Program-made: the position numbers and the translations under genes
Source: Lachnospiraceae bacterium UBA935
GTDB lineage: Bacteria > Bacillota > Clostridia > Lachnospirales > Lachnospiraceae
Assembly: GCA_002293525.1 (NCBI GenBank)
Contig: DBDJ01000039.1
Span: 1 to 64,000, forward strand
Length of the DNA: 64,000 bases
Direction of reading: 5' to 3'
Part shown: piece by piece, positions 17,685 through 25,696 of the stretch
Numbering within the stretch: position 1 is the stretch's first letter
How the letters are laid out: every line of letters begins with the position of its first letter
Notes under the pieces: model-generated
Databases searched by the model: none
Seen by the model: the letters and a program-made list of their open reading frames with translations, nothing else
Told to the model about the DNA's origin: nothing

Positions 17685-17716
17685 GAGCGAAAGCCTGGGA
17701 TAGTTGAGTAAGAACG
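17663..17716 (+). repeat. 27-bp tandem duplication across the MFS stop codon
   Basis: AAAGCCTGGGAAAGTCGAGT plus AAGAGCG (17663-17689) is followed by the same 27 bases with three changes (17690-17716). The stop codon of the transporter lies in the first copy, so the C-terminus has not been lengthened. Confidence 0.8.
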
Positions 17717-17803
17717 CTGTGGAATGGCAATTCATGTATCTCTGACAAGTTAAGATGTTATAGATGAAAACAGATGAAATAGCAAATCGGAAACGCATTT
17801 GGA

Positions 17804-17850
17804 AAGCTGTGTCAAGATATTTATTTTCTTGACACAGCTTTATTATTTTT
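17804..17850 (+). terminator. Rho-independent terminator after the MFS gene
   Basis: A perfect 13-bp stem AAGCTGTGTCAAG / CTTGACACAGCTT with an 11-base loop is followed by TATTATTTTTATTTT. With the stem symmetric and A/T-rich flanks it may also end transcription from the gene on the other strand. Confidence 0.9.
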
Positions 17851-17899
17851 ATTTTACATGGTCAGTGCTACGCTTTAGTGCTATCATCCGCACGCATAA

Positions 17900-19123
17900 T
17901 TAAACGTACGTAATGTTGGCGCTCATGTTCGGTGCGGCAATTGCGACAGCTAGCGCAATCGGTGATTCAATCTCAAACTCTACATATAAAGAATCGCCTT
18001 GATTAACTGCCAGCGGCTCCGGAAGCACGATCAGCGAGGAAGCAAACTGACCGCTTTCACCAGCACTGACACTGGCGGCACCGTTTAAGCCCAGCACGGA
18101 AGCTATGGCATTCAAAGCCGTACCGGGAAGCGAAGTCGTGGCATCCCATGTGGCCAGATGTGCCAGCTCGATTCCGCCCAGATTGATCTTGCAGATCGGG
18201 GTGCTTCCACCGATACCACTGGAACCGTGTCCGATTGACATTTCCACCGGTGCGCCGATAAAACTGCCGGTAGTCGGATCCATATTGACTTGATTGGGAT
18301 CCGCTGCCATCGTATTGGGTACTTGCCATAAGGTTGCCGTTATATTGACCGTCTGACCGGTGGTATAGCCGGTTTCGGCAAAGTCTGCGGCAATATCCGG
18401 TATCGTCGGAATGTCTGTTGTGAGGCCAAAAGGCTCAAGCAAACCTTCCAATATCGGTTTTAAAAGAAAACTCAACCCGCTGACCGCTCCGCTTATTACC
18501 CCGAAAATACTGGTCAGGACATCTAAGAGTTCAGTAAGTCCCGGGATAATATTCAGTACCTGCTGGGGATTCACTGCCGCTAAAGCATTGAAATCGGCGG
18601 CAAAACTGGTGACCTGACCGTCTCTTGGCATGACAATCGGGAATGGCGGGCCAGCTACGATGCCCCTCCAGATATCAATATCAGTATTACCGAGCTCGAT
18701 GTGGGTTCCGACATTGGCCAAGCCTATGGTCGAGTTCAGTCTTAAGCTCACATCCGGAGTGTTGGCTACTCCAGTAAACTGTGTCAGCATAGCCAGCAAG
18801 GATGCCATGTCCGGAACATAAGCCAGATGGGTAGCTTCAAGAATGTCTTGAAATACCGAAAGCAACGGGTTAAATACCATATAAAGCGGCGAAGTCACCG
18901 TAGAGGCGATATTCATTATTACCTGCAAGAAATCCGCTGCTGGCTGCAGGCTTTCTCCCAGACCGCTTAGATCCAGGCCGGTGATCACGAAAGGCCAGGT
19001 TGTCGGCATCGTCCAGTTAACTGGGCCGGTAGTGAAGGAAACGATATTTTCGTTGCTTGTTATCGCGGCTGCTTCCGCACTGGTCAGCTCATTTGATGGT
19101 ACTTTTGTAATTTGCATTGACAT
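17900..19123 (-). CDS. Unknown 407-residue hydrophobic, Lys/Arg-depleted protein
   Basis: The ATG at 19123 has AGGAGG in front; a longer frame to 19201 has none. The protein has only three Lys and three Arg in 407 residues, a single Cys, and about 30 acidic residues, with long runs rich in Leu, Ile, Val, Ala, Gly, Pro, Thr and Ser. No normal signal peptide is seen, as the N-terminus (MSMQITKVPSNELTSAEAA) lacks a basic-hydrophobic pattern. Residues about 200-255 are a long hydrophobic stretch with GVISGAVSGLSFLLKPILEG; the C-terminal third looks beta-rich. I do not recognise a family. A self-assembling or surface-exposed protein is conceivable but not shown. It stands alone upstream of a terminator region shared with the MFS gene. 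Confidence 0.75.
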   Translation of the reverse strand: MSMQITKVPSNELTSAEAAAITSNENIVSFTTGPVNWTMPTTWPFVITGLDLSGLGESLQPAADFLQVIMNIASTVTSPLYMVFNPLLSVFQDILEATHLAYVPDMASLLAMLTQFTGVANTPDVSLRLNSTIGLANVGTHIELGNTDIDIWRGIVAGPPFPIVMPRDGQVTSFAADFNALAAVNPQQVLNIIPGLTELLDVLTSIFGVISGAVSGLSFLLKPILEGLLEPFGLTTDIPTIPDIAADFAETGYTTGQTVNITATLWQVPNTMAADPNQVNMDPTTGSFIGAPVEMSIGHGSSGIGGSTPICKINLGGIELAHLATWDATTSLPGTALNAIASVLGLNGAASVSAGESGQFASSLIVLPEPLAVNQGDSLYVEFEIESPIALAVAIAAPNMSANITYV

Positions 19124-19261
19124 AAAAGTTCCTCCTGTTTTTCTTTTGTCACTTATACGGCAGAATTCCCTGAATAACGCCGCCCTCCTGCTTTTTGACA
19201 CAAAACAAGCAGAAGGTCAAATTGGAAAATCACGCATTACTTTATTATACGCTGCTGTCAG

Positions 19262-19276
19262 AATTGTGTTACAATT
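19262..19276. promoter_or_regulatory. Small palindrome upstream of the Lys/Arg-poor gene
   Basis: AATTGT-GTT-ACAATT is a perfect inverted repeat. It lies 13 bases upstream of a minus-strand TATAAT (19249-19244) that could be the -10 box of the 17900-19123 gene, so it may be an operator. The -35 box is poor. Confidence 0.35.
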
Positions 19277-19290
19277 TCAAGTGAACAAAA

Positions 19291-19430
19291 ACAAGTTCGA
19301 TGCATTCAAGACAAGTTCGAAGTATTCAAGACAAGTTCGATGTATTCAAGACAAGTTCGATGTATTCAAGACAAGTTCGATGTATTCAAGACAAGGTTCA
19401 AGAAGGTTCAAGACGAGTTCGATAAGTTCT
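19291..19430. repeat. 20-bp tandem repeat array
   Basis: Five head-to-tail copies of ACAAGTTCGATGTATTCAAG start at 19291, 19311, 19331, 19351 and 19371, with one or two changes in the first two. Degenerate remains with GGTTCAAG and GAGTTCGATAAGTTC continue to 19430. The array ends three bases before the tRNA-Trp promoter. There are no spacers, so it is not a CRISPR array. Confidence 0.9.
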
Positions 19431-19432
19431 CG

Positions 19433-19462
19433 TTGACAGATGACGGTGACGTAAGATATAAT
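19433..19462 (+). promoter_or_regulatory. Strong promoter of tRNA-Trp
   Basis: Perfect consensus boxes TTGACA (19433-19438) and TATAAT (19457-19462) with an 18-base spacer, about 28 bases before the tRNA. Confidence 0.85.
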
Positions 19463-19490
19463 AGACTTCGGCAGTTTATCTGCTTTGTTC

Positions 19491-19561
19491 AGGGGAATCA
19501 TACAGCGGCAGTATGACGGTCTCCAAAACCGTTCACGGGGGTTCGAATCCCTCTTCCCCTG
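19491..19561 (+). tRNA. tRNA-Trp (anticodon CCA)
   Basis: Acceptor arms AGGGGAA/TTCCCCT pair perfectly. The D arm is ATAC-AGCGGCA-GTAT, the anticodon arm ACGGT-CTCCAAA-ACCGT with anticodon CCA, and the T arm GGGGG-TTCGAAT-CCCTC. The discriminator is G. The 3' CCA end is not encoded (CTA follows). Consensus promoter upstream. Confidence 0.92.
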
Positions 19562-19672
19562 CTATGTGACGCAATGTTCGAACACTTATTACATATTTAT
19601 AAATGGTCTATTTGGAATTGTAATTTTTAGGCAATAAGATAACAGGTGTTACAGTGCGTGGAAATATTAGAA

Positions 19673-19713
19673 ACGAAAAGAGGACTTGCCGGGGCGGCTT
19701 GTCCTCTTTTCGT
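19673..19713. terminator. Bidirectional terminator at the left end of the prophage
   Basis: ACGAAAAGAGGAC and GTCCTCTTTTCGT form a perfect 13-bp stem, with GCC/GGC extending it inside. A run on each side allows termination in both directions. It lies 30 bases beyond the stop of the endolysin gene and separates phage from tRNA-Trp transcription. Confidence 0.85.
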
Positions 19714-19742
19714 TGTGTTGCTATTTCTTCGATACCGCCCCG

Positions 19743-20396
19743 TCATTCTTTCAAGGCTGCCCTGGTCAATTTACCGACAACCCGGTCGGGCTCAAGGCCT
19801 TTTTTTGTTTGAAATACCTCTATTGCATCTCCTGTCAACGTGCCGAATATTCCATCGATCCGGACATTGCTACCGTGCCGAGTTAGATGCCATTGAACCC
19901 ACCGGACGGACTCGCCCTTGCTGTTCAGGCGGAGGCTCACGGTCGGCTCTTTGTAGGGGTTATTTGGGGGCACTGCCGTGGTGTCTGCTAGGAATAACGC
20001 TCTTTCTTCAACCCGTCTCTTTACGAGACCAGGAAGCACCTTGCCGCCACCTTTATTATACAGTAGCAGAGCATCTGCGACTTGCGTGAGATTGCGGTTT
20101 TTTATCAATGTCCTCAGATTGCCGGCTCCGCAATTGTAAGTGAAACTGACAAGCGCGTCAAACTGGCTTTGGCTTAAAGGCAGTACCACGTCATTGTTTA
20201 CGGCGGCTTCAAAACCGGACAAATCGGCAAGCAGTAACCTGTCGGCTTCGGCCTGGGTGATGACTTTGCCTGGATAAACATCCTTTCCGGTGTGGCCATA
20301 TCCGATTGTCCAGACATTGGCCGGACATAAATAAGACTGCAGACGGCAGCCTTCGTATTTTTTGATTAGATTTATTCCTGCTTGTGATATTTTCAT
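19743..20396 (-). CDS. Endolysin: GH24 lysozyme with peptidoglycan-binding domain
   Basis: The start is set at the ATG (20396) with GGAGA nine bases upstream, giving 217 residues. Residues 1-140 form a T4-type (GH24) muramidase with catalytic Glu15 (KKYEGCR) and Thr30 (WTIGYGHT). The position of the T4 Asp20 is a Cys (YLCPANVW), a variant seen in many endolysins. A C-terminal PG-binding domain (SLRLNSKGESVRWVQWHL ... DGIFGTLTGDAIEVFQ) follows from about residue 150. It cuts the cell wall for phage release after the holin opens the membrane. Last gene of the lysis cassette. Confidence 0.92.
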   Translation of the reverse strand: MKISQAGINLIKKYEGCRLQSYLCPANVWTIGYGHTGKDVYPGKVITQAEADRLLLADLSGFEAAVNNDVVLPLSQSQFDALVSFTYNCGAGNLRTLIKNRNLTQVADALLLYNKGGGKVLPGLVKRRVEERALFLADTTAVPPNNPYKEPTVSLRLNSKGESVRWVQWHLTRHGSNVRIDGIFGTLTGDAIEVFQTKKGLEPDRVVGKLTRAALKE

Positions 20397-20419
20397 TTGA
20401 AATTTCTCCATTTCAGTTT

Positions 20420-20518
20420 TTATGTTGACATATACACCAAGAATAGGGCAAACAACATCAATATCTGCGCTCTTAGTAACAGCAGTGATTTCTTCTTTTT
20501 ACCATTTTTATTTTTCAT
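20420..20518 (-). CDS. 32-residue basic membrane micro-protein in the lysis cassette
   Basis: ATG at 20518 opens MKNKNGKKKKSLLLLRAQIL followed by MLFALFLVYMST: a strongly basic N-terminus and one membrane helix, so the N-terminus should face the cytosol. It overlaps the end of the preceding 31-residue frame by 11 bases. The ribosome site is weak. Candidate holin/antiholin or spanin-like partner; support is composition and position only. Confidence 0.45.
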   Translation of the reverse strand: MKNKNGKKKKSLLLLRAQILMLFALFLVYMST

Positions 20519-20603
20519 CCATATAGCGCCCAGCCTGCCTGACCGGCACGGCCACGGCCAGAAACATGACCAGTGCTACGACTGCAATTGCGGCCCCGAT
20601 CAT
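20508..20603 (-). CDS. 31-residue membrane micro-protein coupled to the holin gene
   Basis: ATG at 20603 overlaps the holin stop as ATGA, with GGAGG seven bases upstream. The product is MIGAAIAVVALVMFLAVAVP followed by VRQAGRYMDEK, one hydrophobic helix with a charged C-terminus. The good ribosome site and coupling make translation likely. Function unknown; probably part of the lysis system. Confidence 0.6.
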   Translation of the reverse strand: MIGAAIAVVALVMFLAVAVPVRQAGRYMDEK

Positions 20604-20830
20604 TCTGGGTCCTCCAGTATTTCAACTGCCGTCAATTCCGCGCTCTTCGCATCGACAAAACCTTCCGCCAGTATGTAGGCGATTAAGGACGCACCGGACA
20701 TAATAATTCCCGTGATTCTCTCGACACTCTCCGGATTAGCGCTAAAGGCCACCAGCAAGGCTGTAATAAACCCTACCAGCGCGACCCAGAACTTTCTGCT
20801 TGACAGTTTCTGCTTCCAATTAATCTTCAC
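20600..20830 (-). CDS. Phage holin
   Basis: A 76-residue protein beginning MKINWKQKLSSRKFWVALVG, the typical opening of the phi11/phi LC3-type holins. Two membrane helices (about 14-31 and 38-56) and an acidic C-terminus. It forms the membrane lesion through which the endolysin reaches the wall. Overlaps the next small gene by four bases and the preceding one by four. Confidence 0.85.
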   Translation of the reverse strand: MKINWKQKLSSRKFWVALVGFITALLVAFSANPESVERITGIIMSGASLIAYILAEGFVDAKSAELTAVEILEDPE

Positions 20831-21138
20831 AATTCTTCCTCCACTTTCTTTGCTTTTTCTTTAATATTTTTTATCCAGCCACAGATGGACACCTCGCCGA
20901 ACACTGCTGCAAAATATCCGGCTACTAAGCTGTCTGGTACTGCGCCTGTTTTAATATACAGCCATATCATAACCGCGATAAAAATCACGGTCGTTATTCC
21001 GACCAGAATTAGGGTTACATCTATTTTATTCAGTTTTTTCGGTATTTGGCCGCGCTCTTTTCGGCAGCGGATCAGCATCGTCCACGCGCCGGTAAGCGAC
21101 CCTATCACAAACCCGGCTAGAAATATCAGGATCCACAT
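20827..21138 (-). CDS. Phage membrane protein of the lysis region
   Basis: The start at 21138 is an ATG that overlaps the stop of the XhlA-like gene (TGATG) and has AGGAGGTG upstream; the longer frame to 21222 is not needed. The 103 residues hold two or three membrane helices (about 2-20, 40-60, 70-90) and a basic/acidic tail (KNIKEKAKKVEEEL). Many Clostridia phages carry such a protein beside the holin; the precise role is unknown. Confidence 0.6.
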   Translation of the reverse strand: MWILIFLAGFVIGSLTGAWTMLIRCRKERGQIPKKLNKIDVTLILVGITTVIFIAVMIWLYIKTGAVPDSLVAGYFAAVFGEVSICGWIKNIKEKAKKVEEEL

Positions 21139-21401
21139 CAAGCACCTCCTACAGCCAAGGCTGCTGCAACGAAGGATATCACCGCGCCGATCACGGCTGC
21201 TACAGTTGTCCTGGTTAGCCACTTATTGCGGTCTTTCATTTCTCCGATATCTTCTTTCTGCCGCTCCAGCTGCTCTCCAAGCTTTAGGATCTCTCTTTGA
21301 TTATCATAGATCTGCTGCTTTGAACGGTCCCAGCCTTCGAGCTTTGCTTCGATTTTAATCAGGCGGTCTAATACTTCCCGCTCAAATGTGTTGTCTGGCA
21401 T
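21138..21401 (-). CDS. XhlA-type haemolysin-like phage protein
   Basis: An 87-residue protein: an N-terminal coiled coil (REVLDRLIKIEAKLEGWDRS to QLERQKEDIGEMKDRNKWL) followed by one C-terminal membrane helix (TVAAVIGAVISFVAAALAVG). This is the layout of XhlA, which acts with the holin in lysis of Bacillus by PBSX. AAAGGAGAG precedes the ATG. Confidence 0.8.
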   Translation of the reverse strand: MPDNTFEREVLDRLIKIEAKLEGWDRSKQQIYDNQREILKLGEQLERQKEDIGEMKDRNKWLTRTTVAAVIGAVISFVAAALAVGGA

Positions 21402-21422
21402 TCATCTCTCCTTTCGATCACG

Positions 21423-21944
21423 TTATTTTGTATACTTCACCCACACGTCGTATGGCCGCGCCGATCTAGCAGTTGTACTAACCGTCAGCAAGGCCAAGTC
21501 GCCAGAAGCAACAAAACTGATGCTGCTAGACACTATCTTGCCCCCCACGCTCGACGTCTGGTACGCGCAGACGGATGCTTTCCGATTTTCCGCGAGCTCC
21601 CAGTGGCCGCCAGCCTCAATGAGTCGATCCACCGCTACTGCTGTCGCGGCAGGCAACAAGGTGCTGGTCGCCTGAGTATCGGCCGCGCTCGTTATCGAGC
21701 CGGCAAAACGGCGGCCATAAAGATTGCTGCCAAAGTCGTATTCTTCCCCAATGGCCCAGAGATCAGGACGGTTCAATACAGCGGAAGCTGCTGCGTCAAG
21801 GGACAGTTCTTTAAGTGCTTCATGAACAGTTTCGGACATCAGGCCGGTGCCGCTGGGGTCGAATATTACCATGTCAGAGGTTGTCTCGGGAATGTAAATG
21901 TTTCCCTGGTTGTCCTCGATCACGATCTTAAATACTGCTGCCAT
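21423..21944 (-). CDS. Phage tail fibre-associated protein, unknown
   Basis: A 173-residue protein without membrane segments. Its start overlaps the end of the collagen-like gene by 17 bases. The N-terminus (AVFKIVIEDNQGNIYIPETT) looks like a small beta domain, and a helical stretch follows (ETVHEALKELSLDAAASA). Position after the fibre gene suggests a host-recognition or fibre-tip component; not recognised by family. Confidence 0.55.
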   Translation of the reverse strand: MAAVFKIVIEDNQGNIYIPETTSDMVIFDPSGTGLMSETVHEALKELSLDAAASAVLNRPDLWAIGEEYDFGSNLYGRRFAGSITSAADTQATSTLLPAATAVAVDRLIEAGGHWELAENRKASVCAYQTSSVGGKIVSSSISFVASGDLALLTVSTTARSARPYDVWVKYTK

Positions 21945-22821
21945 CCTGTACCCTCCTCAGATATATTTTTACACTCTGCGACGTTTCATATGTGTCCCCG
22001 AATTTCACGCTGTCGCCATCCTCTCCTTTTGGCCCTGACGGTCCCTGCTCCCCGGTCGCTCCCGTGTCTCCTTTCGGGATCACAAAGTTTATTGTCGCCG
22101 CCGTCGCTGTTCCGCTGTTGGATACGCTTGGCGGTGTGCCTGCTGCCCCGGACGTCACCGTTCCTACTTTTATTGTGGCAGCTGTACCGGGTGTTCCTGG
22201 ATTGCCTACGTCGCCCTTGGGTCCTTGCAGACCCTGGATTCCCTGCGGCCCCTGCGGGCCGATGTTTCCCTGCGGGCCGACCGACCCCGTTTCCCCAGTA
22301 TCGCCCTTTTCGCCCTGCGGACCGGTCGCTCCCGTGTCTCCGGTGTCGCCCTTCGGACCTTGGATGCCTTGTGCCCCTGACAGGTCTGTGACAAACTCAT
22401 ATGCTTCGTTTCCTTTTACATATATTGCTGAATTGTCAGCATCTTCAATGTTTCCCGTCTCAATTATTACAAGTTTCCCGACCTCTATTCCGTCATTACT
22501 ATAGCCGTTTTCCATTTCGGCTTTTGACACATAGACTCGAGAAATTGCAAAAGCTTCCCCAGTGTCTCCTTTCTCGCCCTGCGGCCCCTGCGGTCCAGCC
22601 GCTCCGGTATCTCCTTTTTCTCCTTTTTCTCCTTGCGGTCCTTGGATACCCTGGATACCCTGCGGACCCTGTGTCAGCTGAATCTCGGAAAGTTTCTGTG
22701 TCAAATTCTTACCGTCGGCAAATTTTATCGCCTCTGGCGACGTCAGCACGTCAACCTCCTCAATGACTGCGCCGGTCTCCGCGTCCAGTAACTGGACGCG
22801 CACTTTGCTCATTCCTGCCAT
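21928..22821 (-). CDS. Collagen-like phage tail fibre
   Basis: A 297-residue protein. After an 85-residue-scale N-terminal region, three blocks of Gly-X-Y triplets (GPQGIQGIQGPQGEKGEKGD; the block after DLSGAQGIQG; and GDTGATGEQGPSGPKGED near the C-terminus) should form triple helices and trimerise the fibre. The C-terminus has a short beta segment with KFGDTYETSQSVKIYLRR. Such proteins are common adhesion or fibre parts of Firmicutes siphoviruses. Repeats make it prone to length change. Confidence 0.85.
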   Translation of the reverse strand: MAGMSKVRVQLLDAETGAVIEEVDVLTSPEAIKFADGKNLTQKLSEIQLTQGPQGIQGIQGPQGEKGEKGDTGAAGPQGPQGEKGDTGEAFAISRVYVSKAEMENGYSNDGIEVGKLVIIETGNIEDADNSAIYVKGNEAYEFVTDLSGAQGIQGPKGDTGDTGATGPQGEKGDTGETGSVGPQGNIGPQGPQGIQGLQGPKGDVGNPGTPGTAATIKVGTVTSGAAGTPPSVSNSGTATAATINFVIPKGDTGATGEQGPSGPKGEDGDSVKFGDTYETSQSVKIYLRRVQDGSSI

Positions 22822-22837
22822 TCTTTTAGTCTCCTAA

Positions 22838-23689
22838 TTATTTTATTATTATCCCCATGGTGGGGCTTACCACTACATTTGTATCGATCACCTGCGCCTT
22901 CTCTAAAACCCTGAAATAAAATGTCTTTGGCTTGCGCAGAGACACGGGTATGTCCGACTCCGCTACCACTATATTTATTTTATTGTTGTACAGGTTTGCG
23001 GCGGCATCGTCCGAAAGCTGTTCCTGTATGTCATCAAACCATCTGTCGAAATTGGCTTCCAGTTCGTCCATGGTTGCCGTCATCTCGTCTTTTTGCTCCT
23101 GTGTCCAGTTATCCATTTCATCGCCATAATTCCGTTTGAATTCTGTTACCCAGGCTTCAAACTGGGTTGCGAATACAGAAAAATCCACATCGGCAAACTG
23201 GGACGCGACAAAACCGCAAAGATCAGGATTGGCCCGTGTGTCTGTTATGTTGGCCTGGGTTATGCGAACGGCTCCGGCCGGAACGTAGATTTCGGCAAGA
23301 CACTTCTCCTGTACCGTTATGTTGTTGACCAGTTCCGGTGGCTGCGGACTGCTGGAGTATTCGCCCTCCCGCAGGAATATATTCGGCATACGGTCTATTT
23401 CGCTGTTTTGCAGTATCACCCGGTCTATCCGTGGGAACGTCCCGCTTGCCTGGGTTACTGTAAGCTCAAGTACGGTCGTGTTGTGGACGGTATGCTTGTT
23501 CAGGTATGCGTATCCGGTTTTTTCCCCACCGTCCACTTCTATCGTCATTGTTTCGCCGGTTGCTGTTACGCCAAGCTGCCCAAAGCACACGCCTTCCTTG
23601 TAGAACGGCGCCTTGTCTTCGTTCATGTCTTGCCCGTTGTATTTCCTGTCTGCGTTAATCGAATTATAAAAATAACCTTTGACCGCCAT
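22838..23689 (-). CDS. Tail baseplate/upper fibre protein
   Basis: A 283-residue protein. The N-terminus (GYFYNSINADRKYNGQDMNE) and the beta-rich region with IDRVILQNSEIDR are typical of baseplate upper proteins (BppU-like) of siphoviruses, followed by a long helix with acidic residues (EAWVTEFKRNYGDEMDNWT to DDIQEQLSDDAAAN) that likely joins the fibre. It follows the tail endopeptidase gene by nine bases. Confidence 0.65.
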   Translation of the reverse strand: MAVKGYFYNSINADRKYNGQDMNEDKAPFYKEGVCFGQLGVTATGETMTIEVDGGEKTGYAYLNKHTVHNTTVLELTVTQASGTFPRIDRVILQNSEIDRMPNIFLREGEYSSSPQPPELVNNITVQEKCLAEIYVPAGAVRITQANITDTRANPDLCGFVASQFADVDFSVFATQFEAWVTEFKRNYGDEMDNWTQEQKDEMTATMDELEANFDRWFDDIQEQLSDDAAANLYNNKINIVVAESDIPVSLRKPKTFYFRVLEKAQVIDTNVVVSPTMGIIIK

Positions 23690-23698
23690 ATTTTCTCC

Positions 23699-24742
23699 CT
23701 ATTCGTCTAGCTTGATTGTTTCCGGAAGCGCATCCCCGAACGTGGGGACAACATACATTCCGCCGTATTCGTATACCTCGCATATTTCCGTAATACGCAA
23801 ATCATGTCTTGTATTCCAGCTTTTTTTCTGGATTGTTACCTTGTCGCCTAAATCGTAGTCTTTGCCGTATATGAAATTTACATCCGGCTCAGCTTCTGCT
23901 TCGAACCCTTCTATTTCTGCATGCTCCTTCAGGTATTCCATTCCTTTCGCTTTGAGGGCTTCCAGATGTTCTTCATCTGTCAGTCCGTCCTTACTGACTT
24001 CCTTAGCGTCCAGGAAGTCTTCCCTTAGACCAAATCCGCTTCCACCGCCTATAGTGACGTATGTCCGGTTTTCACCCTCTCCTGGGCCGCCAATGACTAG
24101 GCTTGTCACATATTTCGCATCGCTGTAGGTATGCTTTGCGTGATTTAAATTGTTATACTTTTCAGAAAAAACAACCCTGGTATTTTCTCCTTGTTTCTGC
24201 GTCCTGTCTATGCCCTTATACGTTTCAAATACCAGTTTCTTGGCTTGGAAATCCGGTCTGATGCGGATGCCAACTTCTGCTATCCTGGCCAGTTTTGAAA
24301 TGTAGGTCAGCATCTTTTTGTATGTGGCCTGGAAGGTTACTTCCGTCTGATCTCCGGTACCTGATGCTATTTCCAGCAGCGGTATTGCTGTCGCCCGGCC
24401 CAACAATGTCCTTATGCCCTCTTCCGCTGTCCCTGTGAAATTCAACAGCGGCCCTGTCAGGCGGTCGTTTATGATAATCGGGAGGAAGTATCCTGTCCTC
24501 ACAATCTCATTCACAAGATTGCTTTCCTCTTCGGTCTGATCCCCCCTGATAATTGCCGCTTCTTTTTTATCTTTAATCGCAATTATGTTTCCCGGCTGCA
24601 GAAGTCTTAAATTTTCTTGCGTTATTGGACAATGCAGTTCAAATGTGCCACAGTCGTAATATTTACGGTGCCATTGCAGGGATGTGTGGTTTTCGATTGT
24701 TCCTTTCCGGAAGAGTTTATTGTCATAAACGTAAATTTCCAT
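23699..24742 (-). CDS. Tail protein of the ReqiPepy6 Gp37 type (tail tip, Tal-like)
   Basis: A 347-residue protein. The N-terminus IYVYDNKLFRKGTIENHTSL with the following WHRKYYDCGTFELHCP segment is characteristic of Gp37-like proteins, which form the hub of the tail tip after the Dit protein. It starts one base from the stop of the distal tail gene. Possibly coupled to the cell-wall passage of DNA; no peptidase motif visible. Confidence 0.75.
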   Translation of the reverse strand: MEIYVYDNKLFRKGTIENHTSLQWHRKYYDCGTFELHCPITQENLRLLQPGNIIAIKDKKEAAIIRGDQTEEESNLVNEIVRTGYFLPIIINDRLTGPLLNFTGTAEEGIRTLLGRATAIPLLEIASGTGDQTEVTFQATYKKMLTYISKLARIAEVGIRIRPDFQAKKLVFETYKGIDRTQKQGENTRVVFSEKYNNLNHAKHTYSDAKYVTSLVIGGPGEGENRTYVTIGGGSGFGLREDFLDAKEVSKDGLTDEEHLEALKAKGMEYLKEHAEIEGFEAEAEPDVNFIYGKDYDLGDKVTIQKKSWNTRHDLRITEICEVYEYGGMYVVPTFGDALPETIKLDE

Positions 24743-24743
24743 A

Positions 24744-25694
24744 TTATACTCCTGAATACGAAATGCGGTAATACAATGATACTGTCAGGTAGTCCACCCC
24801 TGCGTCCGCCGAATATGTTATCGTGTTTATGCCCGGACTGAGCTGAATGAAATCACCTTCCTCATCCGTATACGCATTTATTACCTGGCCATTTAAACTC
24901 ACTGCCTTGTTCCAGTCGGGAATGCCATATCTGTCCAGATACGCTTCTAGTTCCGCCTGGCTTATTCCGTCCAGCAGATATATGTTTTTATTCCCTGTCT
25001 GCGTGTTTATTACGGCATATTGACCGGGCTGTAGCGTGAAATCATTTCCCTGATACCCGATCTTCGTGAACTGCCCGGATTCCGTATGGTATATCGCCGG
25101 ATTCGTCACGGCCCCGTCTGCTTGGAAGACAACTGTTATCCCTATGTTGTCCGCGCCGCTGGTATTTTCTATTTCTTTTACCAACTCCGCTTCCCTGTGC
25201 CCAAACTCCACCCCCTCTTCCGGGAAATCCCCCTCAAAATACCAGTCAGGCACCCATTCCGCCATTTTTACTTCAATACTCGTCGGGTCTTTGAAATACG
25301 GGTCGGGGCATTTCAGGGAGATCGAATAATCCCTTACTTTTCCGGTGGCTATGCCCGGCATAATACTTTCCACTTCGTACTCGATCGTTTTGTGGTTGTC
25401 GTCTTCTATGTATTCCATCAGGCCGGTGCGCTTCACAGGGAAGCACCTGTATAGCAGTTCCCGGTTCTCCCTATAGTTCCCTTCCATTTCAACCGACAGC
25501 ATGATATTTCTTTCTCTTGCTGTCGCGCCCTGGTAGGTGGAACCGTCCGTGGTCGTATTCTCCGATGTTACAACGTTGCTTTCTATACCGTATATCCCTT
25601 CTATATCGACCAGATGAAAGGGCGTGAATTCTGTCCATGTGAATGTTGTGCTTACATTCTTGTCGCTGGTGCATATGACTTTTATATCCGACAT
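24744..25694 (-). CDS. Distal tail protein (Dit)
   Basis: A 316-residue protein with the siphovirus Dit layout: N-terminal ring domain (FTPFHLVDIEGIYGIESNVV, residues 23-42, and RNIMLSVEMEG) and a galectin-like C-terminal domain (NTQTGNKNIYLLDG ... LSPGINTITYSADAG). It links tail tube and tip. Two bases separate it from the tape measure gene. Confidence 0.82.
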   Translation of the reverse strand: MSDIKVICTSDKNVSTTFTWTEFTPFHLVDIEGIYGIESNVVTSENTTTDGSTYQGATARERNIMLSVEMEGNYRENRELLYRCFPVKRTGLMEYIEDDNHKTIEYEVESIMPGIATGKVRDYSISLKCPDPYFKDPTSIEVKMAEWVPDWYFEGDFPEEGVEFGHREAELVKEIENTSGADNIGITVVFQADGAVTNPAIYHTESGQFTKIGYQGNDFTLQPGQYAVINTQTGNKNIYLLDGISQAELEAYLDRYGIPDWNKAVSLNGQVINAYTDEEGDFIQLSPGINTITYSADAGVDYLTVSLYYRISYSGV

Positions 25695-25696
25695 AT

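Noticed and set aside
19291..19430. 20-bp repeats as a CRISPR array
   Set aside because: The copies are head to tail without spacers and no cas gene is near.
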